This document shows, piece after piece, positions 1 to 6,915 of a stretch of DNA of 10,000 bases; within the stretch, counting starts at the first letter, position 1, and every line of letters starts with the position of its first letter. Both the position numbers and the translations under genes were made by a program. The DNA is from Flavobacterium sp. (lineage in GTDB: Bacteria > Bacteroidota > Bacteroidia > Flavobacteriales > Flavobacteriaceae). The notes below the pieces were generated by a model. It was not told the DNA's origin. It did no database searches and worked only from the letters and a program-made list of their open reading frames with translations. The stretch is from the NCBI RefSeq assembly GCF_020217025.1, contig NZ_JAIWOF010000171.1:1-10000 (forward strand). Reading direction: 5' to 3'.

Positions 1-272
1 TCGCTAGAAATGACAGCACGGCTTTACCAGGTTTTGAAGAAAATGATTATGTTGTTACTGCAAATGCTAATAATAGAGAATATGAAAGTCTATTAACAGA
101 ATACGAAACGGTACGAAATGCCTCTATAAGTTTATTTGAAACTTTTACTAATGATGATTTACTTCGTTTAGGAACAGCTTCTAATAATAGTGTTTCGGTA
201 AGAGCAATTGGATATATTATGTTAGGTCATGAATTGCATCATAAAAACGTAATTTTAGAAAGATATTTATAA
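1..272 (+). CDS. DinB-family protein, C-terminal fragment (5' end outside window)
   Basis: The plus-strand frame is open from the window edge and ends with TAA at 270-272, giving 89 visible residues. It begins ARNDSTALPGFEENDYV and closes with a GHELHHKNVI segment (His76, His79 and His80 of the visible part). DinB/YfiT-like four-helix proteins carry a His-x-x-x-His pair in the last helix as part of a metal-binding triad, and the ALPGF...DYV stretch is also usual in this family in Bacteroidota. The first metal ligand would lie upstream of the window. DinB-like proteins are cytosolic and often thiol-dependent transferases or damage-inducible proteins, but the substrate here cannot be told. The gene ends two bases before a hairpin terminator and faces the acidic-tailed gene. 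Family assignment is fairly sure; function is not. Confidence 0.75.
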   Translation, partial: ARNDSTALPGFEENDYVVTANANNREYESLLTEYETVRNASISLFETFTNDDLLRLGTASNNSVSVRAIGYIMLGHELHHKNVILERYL

Positions 273-273
273 T

Positions 274-306
274 AAAAAAGGGATTCAATTTTGAATCCCT
301 TTTTTT
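274..306. terminator. Bidirectional hairpin terminator between convergent genes
   Basis: The stem GGGATTCA/TGAATCCC (280-287 with 292-299) is extended by an A-run (274-279) pairing with a T-run (300-305). The loop is about four bases. Because the stem is flanked by A on one side and T on the other, it reads as an intrinsic terminator for both the DinB-family gene on the plus strand and the acidic-tailed gene on the minus strand. Confidence 0.9.
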
Positions 307-311
307 ATGTA

Positions 312-701
312 TTAATCTTCATCGTCTTCGTCAGCATCATCATCGTCATCTCCGTCTTCAGAATCTTCGATATCGTCTGAATCATTTGAAATATCATCAT
401 CATCGTCTTCATCGATATCTAAGTCTTTTAAAGCTCCGATTTTTTCATCTGGTACTACTACAACATCATCTTCGATAATATCATCTTCGTCATAGTTTTC
501 GATTCTATCAGCAAGTTTAGTACTTACTTTTACTAAGTAAATAGTATCTTCTGTACGAACTTCTACAGCTTCAACAGTTTCATTCTTAGCATTTTTAAAT
601 CGAATAACATCCGAATCATCATATCCGTCAGGAAATTTCTCAACTAGTAAGGTTAAGATTTCATTTGTTAATTTAGCGTAATCAACAATAACTCTTTTCA
701 T
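312..701 (-). CDS. Small conserved protein with long acidic C-terminal tail
   Basis: This 129-residue protein starts at ATG 699-701, with a consensus promoter about 30 bases upstream. Residues 1 to about 65 look folded: MKRVIVDY, then a helix (LTNEILTLLVEKFP) and two strand-like segments (ETVEAVEVRTEDTIYLVKVS). From residue 70 it becomes acidic, and in residues 93-129 I count 27 Asp or Glu out of 37, so this part is surely disordered. There is no signal peptide or membrane segment, so it is cytosolic. I recognise it as a type of protein widespread in Flavobacteria but know no proven function; from memory, some homologues are labelled DNA primase, and no primase motif is visible. The layout of a small domain plus an acidic tail recalls the delta subunit of Firmicutes RNA polymerase or nucleic-acid-mimic proteins, which is only an analogy. 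It is transcribed separately from the polyamine genes upstream. Confidence 0.85.
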   Translation of the reverse strand: MKRVIVDYAKLTNEILTLLVEKFPDGYDDSDVIRFKNAKNETVEAVEVRTEDTIYLVKVSTKLADRIENYDEDDIIEDDVVVVPDEKIGALKDLDIDEDDDDDISNDSDDIEDSEDGDDDDDADEDDED

Positions 702-729
702 TGGGTAGGTTTTAATCTTGTAATTTCGT

Positions 730-760
730 CAAATGTAATATCCTTAGCTTATATTTTCAA
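730..760 (-). promoter_or_regulatory. Bacteroidota-type promoter for the acidic-tailed gene
   Basis: On the minus strand a -7 element TACATTTG (730-737) matches TAnnTTTG exactly, and a -33 TTG (758-760) lies 20 bases upstream. This is the spacing expected for the housekeeping sigma factor of Bacteroidota. Transcription would begin near 723-725, giving a leader of roughly 23 bases before the ATG at 701. The promoter lies between the end of the DHS-like gene and the acidic-tailed gene, so the latter need not depend on read-through. Confidence 0.75.
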
Positions 761-788
761 GTAAAATTTAATATTTTTTTTAAAAATT

Positions 789-1763
789 TTACCAGCCTAA
801 AACGTAAGCAAACATCAACGGTGCAACTATCGTAGCATCAGACTCTACGATAAATTTAGGCGTTGTAATATCTAATTTACCCCAAGTAATTTTTTCGTTT
901 GGAACTGCTCCAGAATACGAACCATAACTAGTTGTTGAGTCAGAAATCTGACAGAAATAGCTCCAAAATGGCACATCATGCATTTCCATATCTTGATATA
1001 ACATCGGAACTACACAAATAGGGAAGTCTCCTGCAATACCACCACCAATTTGGAAGAAACCAATTCCTTTTCCAGCACAGTTTTTTGGATACCAATCAGC
1101 TAACCACATCATGTATTCAATTCCGCTTTTCATTGTAGTGGCTTTGAATTCTCCTTTGATACAGTAAGAAGAGAAAATATTACCCATAGTACTATCTTCC
1201 CAACCTGGAACTACAATTGGTAAGTTTTTTTCAGCAGCAGCTACCATCCAAGAATCTTTTGGGTCGATTTCATAGTATTGTTCCAAAACGCCTGAATTGA
1301 TCATTTGGTACATAAATTCATGTGGAAAATAACGTTCTCCTTTTGAATCGGCATTATTCCAAATATCAAATAAATGTTGTTGTAATCTTCTGAAAGCTTC
1401 TTCTTCAGGAATACATGTATCAGTTACACGATTGTAATGGTTTTCTAATAAATCCCATTCTTCTTGTGGTGATAAATCTCTGTAGTTTGGAACTCTTTTA
1501 TAAGAATTATGAGCTACCAAATTCATGATATCCTCTTCTAAATTAGCTCCAGTACAAGAAATAATATGTACTTTATCTTGACGAATCATTTCGGCTAATG
1601 ATTTTCCTAATTCAGCAGTACTCATGGCACCCGCTAATGTAATCATCATTTTTCCGTTGTCTAATAAATGCTCTTCATATCCTTTTGCTGCATCTACTAA
1701 AGCGGCAGAGTTAAAGTGAAGATAATGTTTCTCAATAAACTGACTAATTGGTCCTTTGCTCAT
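789..1763 (-). CDS. Deoxyhypusine synthase-like protein (probable polyamine aminobutyl/aminopropyl transferase)
   Basis: The protein has 324 residues, a usual length for bacterial DHS-like proteins. The NAD-binding region appears as HIISCTGANLEEDI (about residues 66-79), matching the TSAGGIEED region of eukaryotic deoxyhypusine synthase. The C-terminal block SGAVPNEKITWGKLD contains WGK with Lys296, equivalent to the lysine that forms the enzyme-substrate imine in human DHS, followed by the conserved ESDATIVAPLM. The catalytic core is therefore intact. Bacteria lack eIF5A, so the protein substrate of true DHS is absent. Bacterial relatives are linked to polyamine synthesis such as homospermidine or spermidine formation. 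Its start lies 11 bp after the arginine decarboxylase gene, so the two are almost certainly one operon and the enzyme probably acts on agmatine- or putrescine-derived polyamines in the cytosol. Which product it makes cannot be read from the sequence. The symbol speY has been used for such genes, but I leave it unassigned. Confidence 0.88.
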   Translation of the reverse strand: MSKGPISQFIEKHYLHFNSAALVDAAKGYEEHLLDNGKMMITLAGAMSTAELGKSLAEMIRQDKVHIISCTGANLEEDIMNLVAHNSYKRVPNYRDLSPQEEWDLLENHYNRVTDTCIPEEEAFRRLQQHLFDIWNNADSKGERYFPHEFMYQMINSGVLEQYYEIDPKDSWMVAAAEKNLPIVVPGWEDSTMGNIFSSYCIKGEFKATTMKSGIEYMMWLADWYPKNCAGKGIGFFQIGGGIAGDFPICVVPMLYQDMEMHDVPFWSYFCQISDSTTSYGSYSGAVPNEKITWGKLDITTPKFIVESDATIVAPLMFAYVLGW

Positions 1764-1774
1764 TACTTTTTATT

Positions 1775-3184
1775 TTATTGTTCTTTTTTCTTAATGTATC
1801 CTAAAATTTCTAAAACGTCTTCGGCTTTTTGTTGTTCTGAAAATACTTCAGTTGCAATAATTCCGTTTTTGTCTTTATCAATTAAAATGTGTTTTGGTTG
1901 TGGTAAAATACAGTGACTTAATCCGCCAAAACCTCCAATAGTTTCTTGATAAGCTCCAGTATTAAAGAATCCGATGTATAATGGTTTTTCTTTGTTGTAT
2001 TTTGGTAAATAAACCGCATTCATGTGTTGTTCCGAATTGTAATAATCGTCTCCATCACAAGTTAATCCGCCAAGTAAAACCCGTTCGTAAGTATCATTCC
2101 AGCGATTCACTGCCATCATAACAAAACGTTTGTTAATTGCCCAAGTATCTGGTAGAGTAGTGATGAAAGAAGAGTCAATCATGTTCCAATTCTCTCTATC
2201 ATTTTGTTTCTTTTGGTATAAAACTTGGTACAAAGCACCTCCAGATTCACCTACAGTAAACGAACCAAATTCTGTAAAAATGTGAGGAACAGCAACTTCT
2301 GCATCATCACAAGCAATTTTGATTTGATTTAAGATTTCGTCTACCATATATTGGTAATCGTAATCAAAAGCTAATGAATTTTTAATTGGGAAGCCACCAC
2401 CAATATTTAAACTATCTAATGAAGGACATTCTTTTTTCAAAGCAATGTACACTTTCATACATTTTAATAATTCGTTCCAATAATAGGCTGTGTCACGAAT
2501 ACCTGCGTTAATAAAGAAGTGAAGCATTTTTAATTCCACTTTCTTATTGTCTGCAATTTGTTTTCTATAAAAAGGAACGATGTCTTTATAACCAATTCCT
2601 AAACGAGACGTGTAAAACTCAAATTTTGGTTCTTCTTCCGCAGCAATACGAATTCCGATTTTGAATTTCCCATCGATTTCTTCTTGTAATAAATCTAATT
2701 CTTCAAAATTATCAATTACCGGAATCGTATTTTTATGTCCGTTGTTGATTAAACGCGCAATGTTGGTTACATATTGATCGCGTTTAAATCCGTTACAAAC
2801 AACAAAAGTATTTTTATTGATTTTCCCTTGTTCCATCAAACTTTCAACAATATTAATGTCAAAAGCAGAAGAAGTTTCAAGATGAATATTATTTTTTAAA
2901 GCTTCATTTAAAATGAATTCAAAATGCGAACTTTTGGTGCAATAACAATAGAAATACTTAGCCTCGTAGCCATGCTTTTCCATTGAATTTCTAAACCACA
3001 TTTTTGCACGGTTGATATTTTGAGAAATTTTAGGCAAATAGGTAAACTTAAGAGGAGTACCATATTCTTCTACTAATTTCATTAAGTCGATACCGTGAAA
3101 TTGAAGATTGTCTTTGTTTAAAGTAAATTCTTCCTGTGGAAAATAAAAAGTCTGATTAATTAAGTCGTAATATTTTGTATTCAT
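1775..3184 (-). CDS. speA: Arginine decarboxylase, PLP-dependent fold III, short form
   Basis: This 469-residue protein belongs to the alanine racemase-fold decarboxylases, which convert arginine to agmatine and CO2. The likely PLP lysine is Lys84 in CYCTKSSH. A glycine-rich phosphate-binding loop GGGFP lies at 262-266, and the C-terminal active-site block GGLTCDGDD (372-380) carries the Cys-Asp pair found in this fold (Cys376, Asp377). GFFNTGAYQ at 405-413 is the usual closing motif. It is shorter than the roughly 630-residue SpeA of enterobacteria but matches the form I know from Bacteroidota. It starts at ATG 3182-3184. The DHS-like gene follows after 11 bp, which supports a polyamine role. 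Upstream lies a 297-bp gap with its own likely promoter, so the operon is probably not simply co-transcribed with aroB. Activity on lysine, ornithine or carboxynorspermidine-type substrates cannot be excluded from sequence alone, but arginine decarboxylase is the best call. Confidence 0.85.
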   Translation of the reverse strand: MNTKYYDLINQTFYFPQEEFTLNKDNLQFHGIDLMKLVEEYGTPLKFTYLPKISQNINRAKMWFRNSMEKHGYEAKYFYCYCTKSSHFEFILNEALKNNIHLETSSAFDINIVESLMEQGKINKNTFVVCNGFKRDQYVTNIARLINNGHKNTIPVIDNFEELDLLQEEIDGKFKIGIRIAAEEEPKFEFYTSRLGIGYKDIVPFYRKQIADNKKVELKMLHFFINAGIRDTAYYWNELLKCMKVYIALKKECPSLDSLNIGGGFPIKNSLAFDYDYQYMVDEILNQIKIACDDAEVAVPHIFTEFGSFTVGESGGALYQVLYQKKQNDRENWNMIDSSFITTLPDTWAINKRFVMMAVNRWNDTYERVLLGGLTCDGDDYYNSEQHMNAVYLPKYNKEKPLYIGFFNTGAYQETIGGFGGLSHCILPQPKHILIDKDKNGIIATEVFSEQQKAEDVLEILGYIKKKEQ

Positions 3185-3481
3185 TTTGAAAAATAAGATT
3201 AAAAATTAAAAAAGCTTAAATGTTTACTGTTTTAAACCTTAATTTTCAAACCCTAATATTTGCAAATCGAATTAATAGTTTTTCACTAAAAGTTTTCGAT
3301 AACGCGAATAAATCAATTATATGAAAACAAAAAATAGAAAAGAACAAACGATCAATAATAGATAAGTCAGCATTCCTATTGCTAAGAATTCTGTTGAAAT
3401 TGTTCGTATAGTTGTTTTCTTTCATGGGCGCAAAGTTAAAAAATAAAATGGCTATTATTTATAGAAAATGTAAAAAAATGA
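3185..3481 (-). promoter_or_regulatory. Long leader and promoter region upstream of the arginine decarboxylase operon
   Basis: This gap between the aroB stop and the decarboxylase start holds a -7 match TAACTTTG on the minus strand (3431-3438), but no TTG at the proper -33 position, so the promoter is only partly consensus. If used, transcription would begin close to 3424-3425 and leave an unusually long leader of about 240 bases before the decarboxylase ATG. The leader contains one 59-codon ORF (listed separately). I see no riboswitch class I can name and no strong hairpin; a small repeat GTTT...AAAC lies at 3221-3236. I found no clear terminator for aroB here either, so some read-through from aroB is possible. 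Confidence 0.45.
3246..3425 (-). CDS. Possible small ORF in the leader of the polyamine operon (59 residues)
   Basis: An ATG at 3423-3425 opens a 59-codon frame closing with TGA at 3246-3248, 61 bases before the decarboxylase start. The product begins MKENNYTNNFNRIL and has a central hydrophobic, aromatic stretch (LFFSIFCFHIIDLFAL, about residues 27-42) that could be a short membrane helix. The ATG sits only five bases after a TAACTTTG -7 element, so the message would be almost leaderless, which argues against ordinary translation, although very short leaders occur in Flavobacteria. I recognise no homologue. It could be a regulatory leader peptide, a small membrane protein, or a chance frame in an untranslated leader. 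There are two arginine codons early in the frame and three later, which is not an obvious attenuation signal. Confidence 0.25.
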   Translation of the reverse strand: MKENNYTNNFNRILSNRNADLSIIDRLFFSIFCFHIIDLFALSKTFSEKLLIRFANIRV

Positions 3482-4549
3482 TTAGACGGCATAATCTTCA
3501 AATGCCTTGAAAATCAATTCATTGTCTGCTTCTTGATTGATTTTGATTTTTCCGATTCCATCAAGAAGTGCAAATTGTACTTTTCCGAATTCATTTTTCT
3601 TATCGTAAATCAATAGCTCAATGATTTGATTGATATCGTTTTCATCGAATTCAATGCGTTCAAAAATATCATTTATAATGTACTTAATTTCGTGATATTC
3701 CTCATTAGTTAGCCATCCTTTTTCTTTAGAAATATAGCTTTCTAAAATCATTCCTGCTGCAATTGCTTCTCCGTGAAGTAAGCTAGTTTTGTTTTCGTTT
3801 TCTAAGAAATAGCTTTCGATTCCATGACCTAAAGTATGTCCAAAATTTAGTGCTTTTCGAATACCATTTTCAGTTAAATCTTCACAAACAATGGTGTTTT
3901 TTATTTGAATGGATTGATGAATTAATTCGTTTAAATCTTCTGTACTTAAATCCTTTAAGTTTTTAAATTTATCCCAATAGTTCTTATCGAAAATCAATCC
4001 ATGTTTTAGCATTTCAGCTAATCCGGAGCGCATTTCTCTTTGTGATAAAGTACTTAAAAATTCGGTATCAATAATTACAGCTTTAGGTTCGCGAATAATC
4101 CCAATTTGATTTTTTAAATTACCTAAATCAACCCCATTTTTACCACCAATGGAAGCATCAACCATGGAAAGTAGAGTGGTAGGAATGTTAATAAAATCAA
4201 TTCCTCTTTTAAATGTACAAGCTACAAATCCGCCTAAATCAGAAATTACACCACCGCCTAAATTGATGATAATACTTTTTCTATCGGCGCCTAATTCTGA
4301 TAAAGCAGCCCAAACTTCGGTACAAGTTGCTATATTTTTATGATTTTCACCCGCTTCTAATTCAATGATTTCGATTTCAATTTCGGTTGCCAAATTATTT
4401 AATAAATGAGGTAAACAATACTGCGAGGTATTTTCGTCAACCAAAATAAAAATTTTAGAATAATGCGTTGTAACAAGATATGAGGCTAATTTTTCATAGC
4501 CTGTTTCATTAAAAAATACGGAATAATTAGTTGCTTGTATGGTTTGCAT
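3482..4549 (-). CDS. aroB: 3-dehydroquinate synthase
   Basis: This 355-residue enzyme is the second step of the shikimate pathway, turning DAHP into 3-dehydroquinate with NAD and a divalent metal in the cytosol. Family motifs are present in order: LGGGVISDLGGF (98-108) for NAD binding, PTTLLSMVDASIGGKNGVD (123-141), the metal-ligand glutamate in GLAEMLKHG (Glu179), NFGHTLGHGIE with His238 and His242, and LLHGEA with His259. All expected ligands are there and the length is normal, so it should be active. It starts at ATG 4547-4549, divergent from the proline dehydrogenase gene with a 94-bp gap. A near-consensus -7 (TATTTTG on the minus strand, 4572-4578, one base short in the spacer) is the best promoter candidate. 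No shikimate neighbour lies in the window. Confidence 0.97.
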   Translation of the reverse strand: MQTIQATNYSVFFNETGYEKLASYLVTTHYSKIFILVDENTSQYCLPHLLNNLATEIEIEIIELEAGENHKNIATCTEVWAALSELGADRKSIIINLGGGVISDLGGFVACTFKRGIDFINIPTTLLSMVDASIGGKNGVDLGNLKNQIGIIREPKAVIIDTEFLSTLSQREMRSGLAEMLKHGLIFDKNYWDKFKNLKDLSTEDLNELIHQSIQIKNTIVCEDLTENGIRKALNFGHTLGHGIESYFLENENKTSLLHGEAIAAGMILESYISKEKGWLTNEEYHEIKYIINDIFERIEFDENDINQIIELLIYDKKNEFGKVQFALLDGIGKIKINQEADNELIFKAFEDYAV

Positions 4550-4613
4550 GAAAATGTGTAAAATTTGACTGCAAAATACGTCATTTTTTATTTATTATTC
4601 GATAACTGTGGCG

Positions 4614-4621
4614 TATATTTG
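4614..4621 (+). promoter_or_regulatory. -7 promoter element for proline dehydrogenase
   Basis: TATATTTG matches the Bacteroidota -7 consensus TAnnTTTG exactly. There is only a T-rich stretch and no TTG at the -33 position. Transcription would begin near 4628, about 16 bases before the ATG at 4644. This placement shows that an in-frame GTG at 4608 lies upstream of the transcription start and cannot be the start codon. Confidence 0.65.
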
Positions 4622-4643
4622 TATCACTTTATTACAAAACACA

Positions 4644-5810
4644 ATGAACACACTATTTAATAATACAGAAGTTGCTTTTGCCTTAAAAAGTGACACCGAG
4701 TTAGAAAGAGCTTATTTTTTATTCAAATTAATCGATAGTCAACCTTTAGTTAAAATTGGAACAGCCGTTACTAATTTTGCTTTAAAAGCCCATTTGCCAG
4801 TTGAAGGATTGATACGTTCAACCGTTTTTGATCACTTTTGTGGTGGTGTTAACGAGAATGATTGCCTTCGTGTGGTAGATAAAATGTATACGAAAGGTGT
4901 TTCTTCAGTTTTAGATTATTCAGTTGAAGGAAAAGAAGAAGAAGCACAATTTGATGCAGCTTTGAACATGACTTTAAAAACAATTGAATTTGCTAAAGAA
5001 AGAGAAGCGATTCCGTTTGCAGTATTTAAACCTACAGGATTCGGACGTTTAGCTTTATACGAGAAAGTAGGAGATAAAGCTCATTTGACAGAAAACGAAC
5101 AAAATGAATGGAATCGCGTAATAGAACGTTTTGATATTGCTTGTAAAACAGCATTTGAAAAAGATGTTTTGTTATTGATTGATGCAGAAGAAAGTTGGAT
5201 GCAAGATGCTGCAGATGCTATTGTAACTGATATGATGCGTAAATACAACAAACAAAAAGCGATTGTTTTTAATACGTTGCAAATGTATCGCTGGGATCGA
5301 TTGGATTATTTAAAAAATCTTCACGAACAAGCAAAAGCAGAAGGATTTTACATTGGAATGAAATTGGTTCGTGGCGCTTATATGGAAAAAGAGAATGAAA
5401 GAGCAGCAGAGCGTGGACAAAAATCGCCAATTTGCGTTTCTAAAGAAGCAACAGATATTAATTATGATGCTACTGTAGCTTATATGGTGGAACATATTGA
5501 TAAAATGGCTGTTTTTGCAGGAACTCACAACGAAGAAAGTTCATACAAATTGATGCAATTGATGCAAAAAAAAGGAATTGCTAAAAATGATAAACGTATT
5601 TTCTTCGGACAATTATTAGGAATGAGTGATAACATCAGTTTCAATTTAGCGGCAGAAGGGTATAATGTTGCAAAATATTTACCATTTGGACCAGTTAGAG
5701 ACGTGATGCCTTACCTAATTAGAAGAGCAGAGGAAAACACTTCGGTAGCTGGTCAAACTAGTCGAGAACTAACGTTGATCAAGAAAGAAAAAGAACGTAG
5801 AAAGTTATAA
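4644..5810 (+). CDS. Proline dehydrogenase (monofunctional PRODH)
   Basis: This FAD enzyme oxidises proline to pyrroline-5-carboxylate, the first step of proline catabolism, and passes electrons to the quinone pool at the inner face of the membrane. Starting at ATG 4644 the protein has 388 residues, a normal length for the single-domain form. It lacks the P5C dehydrogenase half of PutA. Motifs visible are LLLIDAEESWMQ (176-187), GMKLVRGAYMEKE (238-250), FAGTHNEES (291-299), GQLLGMSDN (322-330) and the C-terminal GPVRDVMPYLIRRAEEN (349-365), whose RRxxEN motif contacts substrate carboxylate in the family. An in-frame GTG at 4608 would add 12 residues but lies on top of the -7 promoter element, so I reject it. 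The gene is divergent from aroB and ends just before a strong hairpin. The partner P5C dehydrogenase must lie elsewhere. Confidence 0.93.
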   Translation: MNTLFNNTEVAFALKSDTELERAYFLFKLIDSQPLVKIGTAVTNFALKAHLPVEGLIRSTVFDHFCGGVNENDCLRVVDKMYTKGVSSVLDYSVEGKEEEAQFDAALNMTLKTIEFAKEREAIPFAVFKPTGFGRLALYEKVGDKAHLTENEQNEWNRVIERFDIACKTAFEKDVLLLIDAEESWMQDAADAIVTDMMRKYNKQKAIVFNTLQMYRWDRLDYLKNLHEQAKAEGFYIGMKLVRGAYMEKENERAAERGQKSPICVSKEATDINYDATVAYMVEHIDKMAVFAGTHNEESSYKLMQLMQKKGIAKNDKRIFFGQLLGMSDNISFNLAAEGYNVAKYLPFGPVRDVMPYLIRRAEENTSVAGQTSRELTLIKKEKERRKL

Positions 5811-5815
5811 ATGAT

Positions 5816-5842
5816 AAAATCCCGCAGTAGCGGGATTTTTTT
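5816..5842 (+). terminator. Intrinsic terminator of proline dehydrogenase gene
   Basis: A perfect stem AAAATCCCGC (5816-5825) with GCGGGATTTT (5830-5839) encloses the loop AGTA, and the T-run continues to 5842. It begins six bases after the stop codon. The convergent hydrolase gene stops inside its T-run (5841-5843), and the A-run on the other arm gives that gene a weaker terminator as well. Confidence 0.92.
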
Positions 5843-6818
5843 ATGGGTTCTGTTTAATTTGCATCTGATTAAAGAAGAATTTTATCACTTCTAAATTCAT
5901 TTCTGAAGTTGTCCAATGTCCTACGTTTTCATAGTTTTTAAATGTAGCATTTACGTGATTTTCTTTATAAATTTCCTGGCACTTTAAATAACGATTTTGT
6001 ACTTCTGTTCCTAAATTTACATTTATGATGTTTCTTTCTATTTCGTTATAAGCATCATCAAATTGGACAGCATCATTATTATCTAATTTTCCCATGTAAA
6101 TGAATTGCGGTATTGATTTGAATTGATTTTCATCAAACCTTTTATGAAATAGTTTTGAAAAATCATTTATACCTAAAGGATAGTTAAGTTTTACGTTGTT
6201 AATTTCCTTATTCGGAAGCATTAATTCACCATTAAATCCTCCTATAGCTAAAGCTCTTATTTTTTCAGGATGAATAAAAGCAAATCGATTTGAAAATGTA
6301 GCTGAAGCAGAAAATCCATTCATAAAAAACTTGTCATCAATTACAATACTCATAGAACTTAAAACACTTTTTGCATCATCTATCATTGCTAACAATTGTA
6401 AATCTAATCTTTTTAATTCTTGAGAATCTTCTAAAATAACATCTCTATCTAAAGCGTGAGTGTAAATTAGTTCCTGAGATGAAGGTCTTGGGAAGATGGG
6501 TACAAGTAAAGGAATTTTTAACTCGGTTGCCACATTATTTCCAACCGAACTTACGGAAGCTAAATCGATAGCATATTTTTGATGAATACTAATACTATCT
6601 GAAGTTTTTCCAGTATTATTAGGTTCAACAAGGAGAAAAGTTTTTTTATTTAATTGTGTTCCTTTTGGGATAAACAAAATATAATCGTTTTGAAAACCTT
6701 TTTTAGGATTCATTTTAACGATGAGTAAACTATCTTTTTTGAATAAAGTCTTATTCAAATTCTGTGAAAACGAAATATAAAAGGTGAATAATATGAATAA
6801 GATAAATTTATAACGCAT
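5841..6818 (-). CDS. Secreted alpha/beta hydrolase-fold protein of unknown substrate
   Basis: The protein has 325 residues. Its N-terminus MRYKFILFILFTFYISFSQ is a good Sec signal peptide, probably cut near SFS-Q, and no lipobox cysteine is present, so it should be in the periplasm or outside. The nucleophile motif GFSAS (168-172, Ser170) follows a strand (KFFMNG) as in serine esterases and peptidases of this fold. Asp246 in YMGKLDNNDA is the likely acid and His301 in NVGHWTT the likely base, so the triad looks complete. The region after the signal (DYILFIPKG..FLLVEPNNTG) matches the start of the hydrolase fold, as in feruloyl-esterase or PHB-depolymerase-like enzymes. I see no type IX secretion C-terminal domain. 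It is a single gene between the proline dehydrogenase terminator and tRNA-Val. I could not find a clear promoter. Substrate unknown. Confidence 0.8.
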   Translation of the reverse strand: MRYKFILFILFTFYISFSQNLNKTLFKKDSLLIVKMNPKKGFQNDYILFIPKGTQLNKKTFLLVEPNNTGKTSDSISIHQKYAIDLASVSSVGNNVATELKIPLLVPIFPRPSSQELIYTHALDRDVILEDSQELKRLDLQLLAMIDDAKSVLSSMSIVIDDKFFMNGFSASATFSNRFAFIHPEKIRALAIGGFNGELMLPNKEINNVKLNYPLGINDFSKLFHKRFDENQFKSIPQFIYMGKLDNNDAVQFDDAYNEIERNIINVNLGTEVQNRYLKCQEIYKENHVNATFKNYENVGHWTTSEMNLEVIKFFFNQMQIKQNP

Positions 6819-6880
6819 AACTGACTGTTTATATCAAAAGACGACTAAAATTTATGTTTGTTACACTATTTGATAAAAAC

Positions 6881-6910
6881 AAAAAATCCTACATTTCTGT
6901 AGGATTTAAT
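6881..6910 (-). terminator. Terminator downstream of tRNA-Val
   Basis: On the minus strand the stem AAATCCTACA/TGTAGGATTT (6898-6907 with 6884-6893) encloses the loop GAAA and runs into a T-tract (plus-strand A-run 6881-6886). It lies just after the tRNA 3' end and would end the tRNA transcript. Confidence 0.85.
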
Positions 6911-6915
6911 TTTTG

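Noticed and set aside
1716..1916. Plus-strand frame opposite the polyamine genes
   Set aside because: It overlaps two well-supported genes on the other strand and encodes no recognisable protein.
4149..4343. Plus-strand frame inside aroB
   Set aside because: It is antisense to conserved aroB motifs, with no family resemblance or promoter.
4608..4643. GTG start adding 12 residues to proline dehydrogenase
   Set aside because: The extension overlaps a consensus -7 element (4614-4621) and lies upstream of the expected transcription start; ATG 4644 fits the family start.
5310..5528. Minus-strand frame inside proline dehydrogenase
   Set aside because: It is antisense to the conserved core of the enzyme; the Cys, Phe and Ser-rich product is typical of a shadow frame.
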